Source: Paulownia fortunei (lineage: Eukaryota > Streptophyta > Magnoliopsida > Lamiales > Paulowniaceae). Taken from it: a DNA stretch of 64,000 nt. Shown piece after piece: positions 1-14,626 of this stretch. The stretch's first letter is position 1. Every line of letters begins with the position of its first letter. Position numbers and translations under genes: made by a program. The notes below the pieces were generated by a model. That model made no database searches. It was not told the origin of the DNA and worked only from the letters and a program-made list of their open reading frames with translations. The stretch covers positions 186,001 through 250,000 of the forward strand of contig JAGSPU010000056.1 of NCBI GenBank assembly GCA_019321725.1, in the 5' to 3' direction.

Positions 1-131
1 CTGCGTTCTTTCTCAAAGCTAAGATTCACATGGATGAAAAGCCAAAATCCTGTACACACAAGACATAGCACACTGACAGGGAGAGACCGAGTCGAAATTT
101 ACTTGAAGGCAAAGGACTATCTGACAGGGAA
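1..131 (-). other. 3' UTR of FtsZ2
   Basis: Sequence downstream of the FtsZ2 stop codon with no coding potential. It probably continues beyond the left edge of the window. Confidence 0.6.
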
Positions 132-3100
132 TTAGGCTCTAGGAAAGCGAGAGTGTCCTTTCTTCCTCAAGAATTCAGGGATCTCTACAGAGCCACCTTC
201 CAGAAAGGATGACGATCGCCTATTGAGACCAAGGTTTGGATCTCCCTGTGCCAGCTGATTTGCCTGCATTGTTTCCACGAGCCAACCAAGTGTTCAAAAA
301 AGATACGAGTGAATGAGCAAGTGTTTGTGTCAGATAGGGCAATGAAAAGATACCTGGAGGGGCCTCCCATCACTTTCCTCTTGTCGTTTAAAACCAGTGG
401 CAATCAATGTTATGCTAACCTGTATTAGTAGCAAAGCAAATTGATCAAATTTCAACAAGTTATAACATTTGACATAGTCTCAAAGCCCCAGACTTTTTTT
501 CATATTTATCATCTGTCAGCAACAACTTTCCCTCTATTCCCCCAACCTATTGCCCCATCAGCAACTCCCACCACCATGCAGAAAAACCCAGAATAAATCT
601 TTAGATGACACAACATTGCCAAAAAATGTAAGCTGTATAATCACTACTAACAGAAAAATGACCAAGTTAATTAGTTCTCAAATATTCTTGACTAGCTCAA
701 CTTCTTTGCCTGCAAAATCATTTCAAGCTTTTGGAAAGTGATGAAGTGTAGAGACCAGTGATACTATCTGATCAAAAAACTCTCCTCATTATTATTCAAG
801 ATAAAAGGATAGATAGCTGAGGCAGCTTGATAGCAAATGTCCCAAGCTTCTAAATTGTAGTCTTAAATAGATAAACTTACTTGACCACTAAGGGACGGAT
901 CTATCACAGCACCAAATATTAAGTTGGCACTTGGATCCACAAGATCATATATGACCTCTGCTGCAGCATTTACCTGCGCCATTGCACATTCGAATACACA
1001 TATAATTACACTACTAAGGAAAGATAAATTTGTAATATGATATAAATCATTTAAGTGCCATGCATAAGTATTATGATAGCATTAGTTATTCATACACCTA
1101 CATCGACCCGTGTATCATAACCAATATGGAAGACAATTTTCCTTTTCTACAATCATGGTAATAGGCTTTTCCTTAAGACTACATCAAATCATGAAGGCCC
1201 TAGTTGAAAGTTAAACATGGGCCAAATTGACAGGTATATCACAACACAAGGTTTAAATGATTCCAAAATAAGAAGCATATATCTCAGATCAATTTTCTTG
1301 CTCTCAATGTAAAGCATTACAGTGAATTTACTAATGGTATAGTGGCATTACCCAGTAGCTACTTCATTAATGGTAAAGCATTAGTGGGTTTGGCTAATTT
1401 TGGAGAGTCGTCTACCATTCCTTTTCATTTACAAATGTGTGGGAATATCTCTCATCGTCAGTCAACATCAGAACTAGGTCAGAATAGTGCGAATGGAAAT
1501 GAGGGGACGACAACAATTTACATATATCAAAACAAGAAGTATCAGGAAAATGTGGGAGGTACAAATGACAAAATGTGGGGAGGGAGAGCAGCCAAACTAC
1601 CTCAAACAATGTTAGATCACTGCCACCAGTTATATTCCACACAATTCCAGTAGCTCTCTCTATACCAATATCCAGCAAAGGAGATTGAATGGCATTTAAT
1701 GCAGCATCTCTAGCCCTGGTCTTTCCTGCATTTTATAAGATGACAATATTAGGCTAAAACTCAAAAGTACAAATGGACAATCACATGAAAAATTGACACA
1801 AAAAAAGAGAGGTCAGACAAATCAATTTTTTTTAATCAGATTCATCAACATATACATGTGTCATTCACTCCCATAAATTGTGGGAGAAGTAATAACGAAG
1901 ACGATTCAGCAGCACTCTGGAAATGAATGCAGCATTTTTTATACTTGACAGACATAGGTCAGGAAATTTTTCGTGTCTGCCAAGTCCAAAGTCAAAGTTA
2001 ACGTGGGGAAGGAGTGAATGTTACATGTGATTGCAATACTCATCTGATACCAGCAGCCCTCTATTGTACATAGAAGACACCTCACTGATCCAAGTTGAGG
2101 TAAAATATAATTCAACTTTGTTAATGTAATCAGCTTTCACTGGTACAATCATTGAATTAGAGTTGACTTAAGTTATACTTTAAAATTTAAAGCCACTAAT
2201 GCCTTAGCTATTTAAAGGGGATTCTAGTGTAAATGGGGATAAATGACGAATTCAAACCAAATGATGATGGTATAGGACCTAACAAGAAATTTAACAAAGA
2301 TTTCTGAAACCCATCATAATGGCCTTCTTACTGAGGAGAGAGGTTGCACAACTTATCCAGAATTGGTACCTTAAGGCATGATATTAACTAATTTCAAGAT
2401 TGCATTTGATCAAGAAATAGAGGGGTTGCAAGATGATCCTTCTAGAAGTTAGGTGTTTTCCAAGAGAAGCAAATATTCAGAGCATACAAGAAATGCTAGA
2501 TGAAGTGTTGTCTTCCTCAGTTGTTAGTCAATTGAAGGAAAAAAAGGGATAAAACTGTCTTATTGCCAGAAATTCAGGATCATAAGCCAGAGCGGTCCAT
2601 TCTTTGTTCATCTAATTATCCCCAATTATTCTTTTCTGATCAACTAAAAATTATGAACCATAAAACTGTAAGTCAAGTAGAAAACAGATCTCTCATGACA
2701 CTCTTGTGCACGTGTCTCAGTTCCAAATTTGTTTATGCTCATTCCTCAAGAAAATATTACTTCCTCGATCCCATAACATTTGCCAAATTTCACCATTTTG
2801 AATGTGCCAATATATTTGCCGAACTTCAGAAAGAGAAACTAAGAAGACAAATTTTGAGTCCGAAGCAATAATAACTTTATCCATGTTTGAAATGTCAAAT
2901 AAGAATACAGAAATGTAGGTACAATACCTTCAAAATGATAATGTGATAACACTATACGGAAAGAGTTGCCTCCAGGAAATAATGAAAAAATGGGGGGATG
3001 GAGGGGTTTCATTTACTTGAATATAAAAATAAATTCATCCAGCAAGCAACAATACTACATAAGCAACTCTAACATGAAACAAAATGGTTCTTCACAATAC

Positions 3101-5521
3101 CTGTTGCTGTTCCTATTCCCATTAATGAAGAACCTGCGCTAGCCATAATAGCACGCACATCAGCAAAATCTACATTTACTAGTCCTGGGATCTGTAAACA
3201 ATGTAAACGAATAATCAGTTCCATGACTTGCTTAAAAGTACAAAGTGCAATCAATTGATTGCTATACAGAACACTACAGAATAAAATTTCACAACTAGCA
3301 TCCTTACAAGACTATTTGCATTATCACAAACATAAAGTACCCATACCATTACTCTAGTATGCAAGCCAAGTCTTCACCGAATCAAATGCATGTCTATGAA
3401 TTCATAAAGTCATTCAGGTTTGCAAATGAACTCAGTCTTGCACTCAATAAGCATGGTTATAAATATTAAATCACCTAAAGTTCCATTAATCATGAATTTA
3501 AATCGAATGTCATTCACATTTGAACACAGATCAATTTAATATCACCATAGAGAATCCTTATATTTATCCCATAAGTAATTCTTACATACATGCCAATAAC
3601 ATAAGGATATAAAATGTGTAACTCGATAAGTTGGCCACTTATCAATAGCATTACTCATTGATGAAGTGTAAGAAACAATAGAGCAATTCACGAACAATTA
3701 AATGTATACGCACATTTGACAACCCACATATAAAGTCAACTTTGTCAGTCATGTACTTAAGCAGCCATACCGTGATAATATCAGAGATACCACGAACTCC
3801 TTGCCGAAGAATATCATCAGCAAGATTAAATGCTTCTGTTACTGGTGTAGATGGAGAAACTGCAGTCAGTAGTTTATCATTCGGAATGACAATTAGAGTG
3901 TCAACATTTTCTCTTAAAGCTGCAATTCCTTCTTGGGCTTGAACAGCTCTTCTTCGTCCCTCAAAAGAAAATGGAGTGGTGACTATACCAACAGTCAAAA
4001 TACCCATAGATTTTGCAACTCCAGCAATTACAGGAGCACCACCAGTGCCTGTTCCACCACCCATTCCAGCCTGCACATTTTACAAGATAAGAAAATGAGA
4101 TAAGCAGAAGAAGCATTTTACCATGCACACAGATTTTAGTTTCTTGCTAGGTCAATGTCCATAAAGGTATATATATCTCTTTCCCTGAGGAATTGCAATC
4201 TCAATAGACTAACCCAGTTGAGAAATGATTGCTCATTTTCAAACAATTTAACAACAGGCCTTCAGGCCACCATATGTATGAGATGTACCTTAAACTAAGT
4301 TTTAAAACAAATGTACATTTTTACGGCCATAGAAAAAGAACGAAATAGTGTGATTCCAGCAGGCCATAAATTACAATATGATGGTCAAACATTAAGCAAA
4401 TGATGACACTGAAAAAATTAAGATTTTTAGGAATTAAACAGAATGCTATACATGCAGTATGGGTCTTTTTAAAAGCCTGATATTCCATTTTCAATTGGTC
4501 TAAAGAAAATACGAGTATTTGACAAGGCAATAAGATATTTTAAGTTGAACATCGGTTTACAATAGCAAAAATCAACAGTTATCTCAAGAATGACACATTC
4601 AACTGTTCACTTATAGAACATAGCAACCATTGAATAAACTTAATGGAGTTTGTGCACATTGTTGTTACTTATATAGCAATATTTCGAAGATATTATATAT
4701 GGGCTCGGCGTCAAAGATCAAAATTAGTTACTATTAGCCGTGAAAGGAATATCTCGATGCTCGTGATAAGACAGAATGATATTTTATGGTAGTCCTACAT
4801 AAGGGAGAAAATTATGGAAGACAAAAATGGAATTAATCAATTTGACATTTCGTCCTTGAAGTTTATTTCGCCAATCAAAAAATGAACTTACAGTCACAAA
4901 GACCATGTCTGCTCCATAAACTGCATTCTCTATAGATTCTTTGCTTTCTTTAGCAGCACTCATTCCGATATCTGGGTTCCCACCAGCGCCAAGTCCTCTG
5001 GTCAACTCTTGACCAATCTGCAAGCGATGCTCAGGAAAAACGGGTGACATCCTCATGGCCTGGATATCAGTGTTAACAATCCAGAACTCAACCCCCTTCA
5101 TTGCACTTTCTATCATACGATTAACTGCATTTGAGCCACCACCTCCAACACCAATAACCTTGATCTTGGCATCATTATAATTGTTCAAACTTGACGAATC
5201 TCTCAAGCTCTCAGTAACATTTCCACTCGAACTATCCTGTCTAGGGTTGGTCATTGTAGAGTTCGTCTCACCTCTAAGCATCGATATCTCCGGGTGTAGA
5301 TTCAGAAATGGGTCCTTATTTTGAAATTGATTAACACTGTGTGAGTTTGCTGAACATTTGAACTGGGGAAAATTTGAACCACATTTTTGACTAACACTCG
5401 AAAATCCATTCCTTTCTTCAACTGTTCTCAAGGGTGAAACTCTGGCCCCAAGAACAGTCAATACCCCTATTGGCCTATAAGTATCTGGAGGCGTGAAATA
5501 AGGGGATATGCATGTAGCCAT
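132..5521 (-). CDS. FTSZ2: FtsZ2-type plastid division GTPase, complete, 7 exons
   Basis: Tubulin-like GTPase that forms the stromal Z-ring for chloroplast division. Exons, all with GT-AG borders and consistent phase: 5521-4892, 4070-3771, 3191-3101, 1725-1601, 973-881, 419-354, 263-132. The product is 478 aa, the length I recall for Arabidopsis FtsZ2-1. The start MATCISPYF matches the FtsZ2 N-terminus; an in-frame upstream reading to 5542 does not. Residues 1 to about 60 look like a transit peptide. The conserved FtsZ2 block [14 protein letters not shown] lies near 72-85, the nucleotide loop GVGGGGSNA at 124-132 and the tubulin signature GGGTGTG at 214-220. The C-terminus carries the FtsZ2-specific core [12 protein letters not shown], the ARC6-binding motif in this family. 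FtsZ1 lacks that tail, so the FtsZ2 assignment is firm. No frameshift, unlike most neighbours. Confidence 0.96.
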
Positions 5522-6240
5522 TAAAGAAAATTTCAAACGCAAGCTGCTTTTATACTATCACAAGCCCCCCAATTTACAGAAACCTTATCAACTATATCCC
5601 AAGTTTAATTATTCTTTCTGTCTGACTACCTGCAATAGAGAAATTAGCAAATTAAAAGAACTCAAGATAATGAGAATGTGGTACATTCAGACTGTACCAA
5701 TGACACGCCAATTCAAAGCATCAAAATTTCGCAAAACACAAAACCCTTAATTCTAATGTCATATTATCAAGGGAAGTGAATAATACATAACTAAAACTGA
5801 AAGCAATTGTAAACCACCCAATAAAATACAAAGAATCAGGCATATCAAAAAAATCATAAGCACCGAGTTTTATAGAAAACCCCCAAATAAACTAGAAAAT
5901 AAAAACAACTGCTGGAAGTGGCCCTTTAAACTGTAACAGGACCAGAAACTGTCAAATCAAAATAATGAAACTGAAGCTAGAGTGTTGCTGTTCACCTGAA
6001 CGCCTGCAGCCGCAATGCAAGAAAAAAATTATTATATAAAGGGTTCTTGGAATTGGTACGTCAGAATGGAAAAGGGTTTTTGAGCTGGGATTTTCTTCTG
6101 TTTCCCCACTTTTACCGGTAGACTAGCAGCTAGCTAACCGCAATTTACTCGTAGTAAATTAGTTCAGTAAGTAGAGCGAGCGTGGAGAGTAGAATGGTGC
6201 TGTCATTTTCTGGTTGGAAATGCAAACTACAGAGATGGCT
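5522..6240 (-). other. 5' UTR and probable 5' UTR intron of FtsZ2
   Basis: Reading the minus strand, a donor-like CAG/GTGAAC lies near 5994 and an acceptor-like GCAG near 5540, about 20 bases before the start codon. This suggests a 5' UTR intron with a leader exon roughly 6000-6230. Inferred from splice motifs only. Confidence 0.35.
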
Positions 6241-8348
6241 TGGGTTGATGCTGCTGTGCGTTGAATATTGATTATTAAATATATAAAATGAAAAGGATCG
6301 ACCGAATTTTCAAGCAACAGAAGTATGTTAATTAGAATTTCCAGTTATATTTTTGGAAAGAGAAAACATGGTAAGGAGTGGGCCTGCGGCTTCCTGGGTT
6401 GGGCTCAAACTAGCTGTGAGTGTGAGAGAAACCCTTATCACCCGGGGTTTTAGTTGATTGGCTGGTTTTTGATTTTCCTTTTTCATGACATGATTCTGAC
6501 CTCTCAAGTTTTAACATTACAACTTTTTTAACGAAATTATAAAGAACTTTTGATAAAGGGAAAGAAAATATTGATAAATATTTTAAAAACATAAAACAAG
6601 TTCAAAACTAAGGTTACGAATTGCTATACCTATACACCTAATTACTATTCAAATAGAATTATGAGCAATTAGATATATAAATAGTGATGCTACTATTTTA
6701 TTTTATAACATCATAATTAAATATTATCTTAAAAAATAATGAACAGTAACAGAGCGAGTTGGTAAAAAACTATTTTAATTTTGGTTCAATTGTTCTGATA
6801 ATGTAAAGTCTTATTTTGGTAATAATATATTGAAACTTTTGGAATAACAACTCAGTGATGCATTTTGGATCTTATAGGAAGCTCATCACATCTCATTTAT
6901 TTCTCCTACTAAGTTTTTCCATAATCTAAAATTCTTAGTCTAATATTAGAATGGATAGTTATTAGAAATAATTACAAACAAATGAAATGTAATTTTTAAG
7001 TACTTGAAATTAACCCAATTAGAGTAATTGAGTACTTAAATAACAAGAATTGAGAATTGGGGATGAAGAGTTTGAAGGAAGGGTGGTTACAAAGCTGATT
7101 AAGATTTAAAATATAGGATACTAGTATATTAACCAGTGCAAAGCAAAATTAAATTAAACTAAACTATTTTAAAGTAATTATTTATTATATTAGTCAAAAC
7201 ACATTATATGACGTACATAGTGAGGTGGTCTTGTATATGAATTTATTGTTTATGAGCGATTAAAAAAAAAAATAGTATTCTTGGCTTTACTATTCAAAGA
7301 ATATGTAATAATGTTGAATGAAGTAAGAATTAGATTTTCTTTAATGAACTTAATTAAAAATTAAACCTTATTTGCATAATAAGCAATTTGATTAAAGGGC
7401 TCCTATTGTAATGGATTATGATAATTAGATTATATATAACCACTAGTTATACATAACTAAATGAGGTGATGTTGAGAGTAAATAATATTTTATCTCGTAT
7501 TTAATTTACTAACACACATTATGTGTATGTTGATGATGTTATAAATGTACGTATAATAATACAAAATTGGAAACGATAAGACTAATATACTAATAACTAT
7601 TATGGTGAAACCCTCTTGCACGCGATCACAGTCTATTTAAAATACTACTTGTAATACAATTGCTGTTTGAGAAATTCATATTTGATAATACTTATTAATA
7701 AAAATATAATAACATTATTGTTATGATGTTGTATCCTTGCATGCTCCCCCCAACTTCAAATTAGAGGCGGAATAATGGAAGCCAAAGCAAAATGTCAAAT
7801 TGTCGTAACAAATCCAATAAATCCTAGTAGTATATAGTGAGAATTAAAAAATTCAAGCTCGATCGAAATAAATATTGCGGTTAATTGTAAAATTAATAAG
7901 AATTAAAAAAAACAAATTCAACGTGGAAAATGAGAAATATTAAGTACATAAATGTGAGATTATGATAATCTAGATAAGAATTGACTAAAATAGTCCATGT
8001 CTACAAAAAATTAGTTTTTCGTAATTTGTAATACAATTTCTTGCATATTTTCCCAACTTCAAATGGATGTCAACAAGTATATATGCTCAACAATTCAGGC
8101 ACTCAAATGGACGATAAGTGAAAACGTTGTGCTGTTAATATTCTATACCATAGGACACATCAGATTCAGAAGGTCTATAGCAACTTTTAGCCCTTTGAAT
8201 TACGTTTTTCAAGTTTTCTATTTGCGATGTATGACATGAAAAGAGTTACAAGATTTAGGGGGGCTTTCTTCGCCTAGAATCAGTCAAGCTAGGGTATAAG
8301 AGGCGGTGGTAATTTCCGTTCTCAACCATGACTAATATGAATGCAAAA
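6241..8348. other. AT-rich intergenic region, nothing recognised
   Basis: Very AT-rich spacer upstream of FtsZ2 with short A/T runs and no open frame resembling a known protein. A TTGGGCTC site II-like element near 6399-6406 could belong to the FtsZ2 promoter. Confidence 0.5.
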
Positions 8349-8349
8349 A

Positions 8350-8735
8350 TAGGGATTGATAATGGGTGTGGGTAAAATTCATACATACTCCATATCCATT
8401 TCATTTGGGACGGTTCTCAATATTATAAAAGGATTTGAACCGTGTTATGAGTTTGCTATTTTTAGAACCGACCCAGATCCTATTCATTTTTTTATTTAAA
8501 TTATATATTTTTATATAATATATATAATTACTAAAATATATTTTTTAGAAAATTTTAATAGAAATATTTTATAAAATATAATTTTTTAATATTTTTTAAA
8601 TTATAAAATGGGTTTAGTGGGTCTAACGAATCTCTATCCATCGATTCCGGATATGGAACAAAATTCGATATAGATCATTAAAAACATTAACGGGTTGTGT
8701 CTCAAGTTCAGACAAATCCGACCATTGTCATTCTT
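8350..8735. mobile_element. Degenerate hAT-like MITE
   Basis: The left end TAGGGATTGATAATGGG and the reverse complement of the right end, AAGAATGACAATGG, are imperfect inverted repeats. They resemble the TAGGGATGGCAAT-type termini common in plant non-autonomous hAT elements. The GGGT-rich subterminal region also fits. No transposase is present and I could not identify a clean 8-bp target duplication, so the boundaries are approximate. Confidence 0.45.
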
Positions 8736-9368
8736 AAAAACAACGAGGATATTTGTATAGAAAGAAAATCCTTAAGTGAGATTTTGTATCATGCTTTGGC
8801 CTATTGCCGAAAATTATGAAATTTTAGTGAGAGAAAAGAAAAATAAATAAATAAAAAGGGAAAGCTATCACTTTTTTCTTTGGACAAAATAAACATCATT
8901 TTTAAATATTTCTTGAATGTAATTGATTATTATGAAAAATTATTTTCTCGTTCAAACCAAAAGGAGGAAAAATCTTTTCTTTATGCTTAGAGTATTAAAA
9001 TCCAAGTTACAAACAAACACCCCCCACTTCCTTACATGGGTAACTAGAATTGAACAACTCTTGATCGGTCTGATGTTGATGCATGAAATTCAATGGAATA
9101 AACGGCATTCTTATATATCCAGCTAACTTCCTCTCCCAGACAAACTGCTTATAATTTCAAAATTCTCTTGGTTGACTGCATGTGCATTGAATTACAGCAT
9201 TTTTTACATGAAATCAAAGAATGAAAATTCGCATGTTCTGATCCTCAGCTGATAAATGTTGAACAAAGTTAACCACTATATATTTTTCTACTTATTTTAA
9301 ATTTTATTGTCGTTGATTCGTAATAGCGAGTTTAGACCATTTTGCCTTCACTACTTGTCTAATCTGCC

Positions 9369-9376
9369 TATAAAAC
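9369..9376 (+). promoter_or_regulatory. TATA box of the SDR gene
   Basis: TATAAAAC lies about 110 bases upstream of the SDR start codon, a plausible distance for a plant promoter with a short leader. Confidence 0.5.
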
Positions 9377-9412
9377 AAACCTATTTACCCCACTACAAAT
9401 CACAAGTAGTAG

Positions 9413-10382
<970 letters not shown>

Positions 10383-11500
10383 GGACGTTTGTATTTTGTA
10401 ATACATAATAACTGTTGATGTTGTTAAGAGAATAAACCTCGGATTGTGTAATAGAATAATTATTGATGTTCTTGTGAGCATATTAATGTGGTCACCAATA
10501 ATTTAATCATTCCTAGAGTGGCGATGTCGGATATAGAAGGTTCCATTCATTAATCTCAACAAATTATCTCAAGTTTTGCAAAACTTCATTATCTACTCAG
10601 TTAACAAAGTGCGCGGCAAAATTGGATTTTTTGTCGCGGGTAATTTTGTTTTTTATCCCTAGTTTTTATGGGATTTTGATTATGGTCCCAAATTTCAAAT
10701 ATTGAAAAACATTGACTCTTTTCACATATAATTAATTTTTTTCCGACAAAAAGCCATGAAAATTTCTCCCAATTGTTAAGTTTATATTTTGGAGCAAGAA
10801 CTTATCTATAACTTTTGGAGAAAAAGTCAAGCACATAAAGCATCATAATCTTTACAATTTCATAATTATTGTAGTTTTTGATTATAGCCTTTTGTTAATA
10901 TTTGTTATTTTATATATTCATAAAAGGTCCATTTTCAATATGTAGATTAGACACCATTTATTTTTTACACATTCATAAAAGTTACTATTTTCAATATTTG
11001 TTAAGCGCTGGTGAATAGGGCGGCAGAGGTACCCACCCCACCCACGAATTATAAAGAAATCCCAACTCTCAAAACTCACAAATAAATGTCCTCATTTTCA
11101 AACTCATCAATCCCATAGAATCCTCGGCGATAACTTATAAACATGAAGAGAACTGGAAGAAAAAACACCCAGGGAGTTCTTGATTAATTTCTTAGGGGTA
11201 TATTTGGTGTATCAAAATTTTGATCTAATAAACAACTCAAATGAATCACTAATCAGAATGAATAATCTATAATTGTAGTGGACGCCAAACAAGGACTGAC
11301 ATGGATGGTTTTTTGAGACCGGCGATTTAGCCCAAATTCATTCACGTAGCTTATACCTATCAAAATATAATTGGGCCTGCCCTACTTTGTATTGACAAGA
11401 AATAAATTAAGTGAAGAGAGGGCTAGCCAGACCAATCAACACTAAATTGAGCGGGATTTTAAACCTTCTCTTTGGCAACTGAAAATAATTTTATATATGA
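10383..11500. other. Intergenic region with a possible very short MITE
   Basis: AT-rich spacer after the SDR gene. A segment of about 105 bases (roughly 11194-11300) has weakly inverted ends, GGTATATTTGGTGTATC against GTCCTTGTTTGGCGTCC on the other strand, like a tiny hAT-type MITE. A TGGGCC site II motif sits near 11372. Nothing else recognised. Confidence 0.3.
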
Positions 11501-11519
11501 ACTTAAGCCACCACATCGC

Positions 11520-11766
11520 ATGCAGCCGAGCTTTCGTTTCGTTGCTTCCCAACCGGCCGCGCGAAGCAATTCCGTCGCCTTCCGCCGCAAATTGGTAAGA
11601 TTATATTATTGATTTTCAATCTTGGTTCGAACTGAATTTGCCCTAATTTTTTATTGTTTTGTATATATTTGGCCGTGGGTATCATTGTTTGGAGTGAAAA
11701 AAACATTTAGCGTTCTTTATTTTCCAGGATTCAATTGAATATGTACAAATAGAGTTGAAATTTTAG
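11520..11766 (+). other. Possible two-exon short reading frame, unrecognised
   Basis: A GC-richer patch starts with ATG at 11520, reads MQPSFRFVASQPAARS and onward for 26 codons, and reaches the donor-like TTG/GTAAGA. An acceptor-like TTTCCAG near 11728 would continue in phase 0 for 12 codons to a TAG. A TGGGCC element lies about 150 bases upstream. The product would be only about 38 aa with an Arg/Ser-rich, mitochondrial-presequence-like N-terminus. It could be the 5' end of a lost or non-coding transcript. No homology recognised. Confidence 0.15.
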
Positions 11767-11898
11767 TGTGAAGTTTGATCTTTTTTTTCTTAAAAACAAA
11801 AATCGGGTAACAAATTGTATTCAGCTTTTGAATTGTAATTCGTTAATTTCAATAATAATAGTAATATTTCAAAATAACAATAAAAAAACATTTAGCGC

Positions 11899-12063
11899 AT
11901 GGCCACGCTAGTTTTGGCGAAGGCTGCAGAAAAAGTCGTACCACCGTTCGCTGCAGGCCTTAACCCTAGCTGATGCCGCCGCTGCTAGAATATGTAATCG
12001 CCCTCCAACACAGTCAGCTTGACGGACCACTGTTGCTCTCAATTGTCCCCTCCTTTATTATCA
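11899..12063 (+). other. Short GC-rich reading frame with a possible frameshift, unrecognised
   Basis: ATG at 11899 opens MATLVLAKAAEKVVPPF and ends at a TGA at 11971 after 24 codons. If one base is missing just before the stop, as seen in many genes here, the frame continues about 30 codons (PPLLEYVIALQHSQL and onward). Composition is less AT-rich than the flanks. Family not recognised; could be a relic exon. Confidence 0.15.
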
Positions 12064-12487
12064 ATTAATCTCCAATACATGACACAATTGGGATTGGGAA
12101 AAAGAACACATAACACACATTCATACCACCTTCATAAGCCCGGGAGAAGAATTAATTTTTGGTGTTGTTTGTTTTACTTATGTTTCAACCGTTGGTTCAT
12201 TACCAGTTCCCTTTTCCATTTCTAAGTAAGTTTGTAGCAACTAATTTACAAGGATCAAATTGAATATAGGGTGAATTACTAAAATGAAAACAAAAGGATA
12301 AGAGGATGTGAGTGTAGACCATTATTTGTTCAATAAAGAAAAGAGATGTCCCAGCTTGTATGATGTTTCAGTATCATACAAACAGTGGGTTGATCGAACT
12401 CTAAGGCAGATGGTGTTTGCATAAGAGAACTTAACAAAACATGAAAATCATTGTAGACGACCATACTATTTTGTGAAGGCCAGAGTA

Positions 12488-13056
12488 TCAATACTGATAT
12501 CTGGGGTTTGCTTTACTTAAACTTAACTCCACTTTCAAAATTTGGCACATGAGCTCAAAATTCTGTTCTCCGAAGTAACCTCCATTCTTGTAGCGGCCCT
12601 GGAAAGGAAGCATAGTGTTATTTAGGTTAACGACTTGTTCAGAATTCCAATGTTCATAAAATCTGTAATCTCTCTTTTCCTTCAGATTGAAAGAGACAGA
12701 AGTGGGAAATTATTAGTGAAATAAATGAGAGAAATGAACAGTTGTACCTTGTATTGTTCCCTCAGTAGTTTCTCATTGCCATAAACAAGATTGCTCTTCT
12801 TGTTCCAGTAAATTCCCTCCTGGTTCAGCAGTTCTGAGAACTCTTGGTATCTTTTCTTAAGGTGCTTGAATCTCGACTTCAGAAAACGATCTGAATAAAT
12901 TGGACCAAATGCTGCACGAAACTTCCTGTACACATGCAGCTGGCTTTCTGGTCTGAAAGTTGAACCTGGTGTGTATCCCTTTTCGATCTCCTCCGCCATC
13001 ATCTTTAGGAATTGGAACTCACCTTGTCCTCTATATGCTGGTGCTATGTTGGCCAT
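12488..13056 (-). CDS. Myb/SANT-like domain protein, small
   Basis: Probable DNA-binding protein of the plant Myb_DNA-bind_3 (L10-interacting MYB / Harbinger-associated Myb-like) type. Exons 13056-12748 and 12598-12488 join in phase 0 across a GT-AG intron to give 139 aa. Residues about 20-105 show the expected trihelical pattern: FRPESQLHVYRKF, RFLKSRFKHLKKRYQEF, then an Ile-Tyr-Trp-(Asn/Asp) turn. The tail has GRYKNGGYFGEQNF. The ATG at 13056 directly follows an acceptor-like ACAG, so an upstream exon is likely. The segment ending at the GTAAGT donor at 14627 is in frame and contains an earlier ATG (MVNLQEGHRFNKSS), so the N-terminus may be longer. Function beyond DNA or protein binding is unknown. 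Confidence 0.65.
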
Positions 13057-14626
13057 CTGTAATTTATAAGATAATCAGATAGCATGTAAGAAATAAGAGT
13101 TCAACATCTGATAGTATCACATAACATCAAATACAGGACTTATATGCATTCTACTGCAGGCTAGAAGCTAGAGATTAAGTTTTTCTTGAGATAGACTGCT
13201 CCTCAAGAAGAAAAAATCTGTTGTCTGGGTTTCTTTAAGAGCTGCTATTTTGTGATGGTAATGAAAGGAATTGCCATTCCTTGGAAAGCAGGGTTGTGGA
13301 ATGTGGCACCTCCCCTTTGTATCCAGAAATCTTTACTCTCTAAATGTAGTTTAGACAAAGATATTTTGAGAGAGGTGAAATGTAAAAATTTGAAAATGCA
13401 CTTATTTCTTTGGGTTTCTCTCTTTCTGCCTAATATTTATTGATTTTAAAGCCTACTTCTGTCTCCAAGAGTTTTATGATGATAGAAACTGCTATTTTGC
13501 TGAGTACATTCTGCTTCTTCTGTGAGAATTCTAAATTCTTTAGTTCAAAAATTTACAAAATGACTATATGATCTCAATTTTTATCAAGAATAACATCCTT
13601 GTATTAGAGCCTGGTTAATTGCTATATCTTTGTGTCTTATTTAAAGATGCTAGTTGAGAGGCCTTTTCTGTATGACCTGAAAAAATGCCTAACGCCCTGA
13701 TCAAGAATTGGGTAAGGATGACATGGATGGCTCGTAAAAATGCCAGAAAACAGCAACTTGAGGTTTTTATGATTGCTGCTTTAGCTATTCCGAACAAACA
13801 TATGTTATTTTTTATGTCTAAGTCGACCTAAGAATTAATTGACCAAGTGTGTCAGTTGTATGGATATATCACATTGCTGATACAGTACTTGTCGGACTAT
13901 TGCCTATCTGTGGATTTGATTATAATTATCACAACAAAAGCACTATCACTAACACTGAAATGTTGCAACAATAAAAGTATGTGAAATGGGGAAAAGAACT
14001 CTTTATGCTAATAAAAAGTATAAAAGGAGTGGATTTGTTTTCTGAGTCCTTGTGAAACCTCTTGCATCAGTTTGTTTCTTTTAGTACTTTCTGCCTGCAC
14101 CTGGTTGTAATAATGTTTGTATTTGGTGTCTCTTGGGCTTCAGTTTATTTTATCACCATCTATCTCAGGACCATTTCATATTGAAAGAATAATTATGGCC
14201 AATTATTGAAGAAATCTTTAAGTTGTTAAAAAACCTCTATTAGATTTATAATGTGTTCGTAATGCTACTATTAATTTCTTTGTAACATTTATAACAGTGA
14301 GTATGCTACCAGTTCTAAAATCTAACCTTGGTCACCCAAATCCCATGGCAGTGTGGGCACTTGGCAGTGGCACGCACTGTGGCACGCCTGGGCCAGTGTT
14401 GGTTCGCTCACAACAGACATAAAACACACTCCACCCATATACAAAACCAATAATTTCAGGATTCACAACGCCAAAAATACAAAAATTCCTGCGTAAAAGT
14501 GAGATAAGCACTACCAATCAACCCAAAACCACCATATGTGGCGGTTCCGGCTGACCACCATCAAATCCTCTAAAACTCTGTGGATCAATCAGAATTTCCA
14601 GAGTTTAGAAGAAGGATTTTACTTAC

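Noticed and set aside
1342..2871. Open frames at 1342-1653 and 2563-2871, plus strand
   Set aside because: They lie across FtsZ2 exons and introns on the opposite strand and show no protein similarity.
11610..11640. GGTTCGAA-like sequence resembling a tRNA B box
   Set aside because: No matching A box, acceptor stem or anticodon arm nearby.
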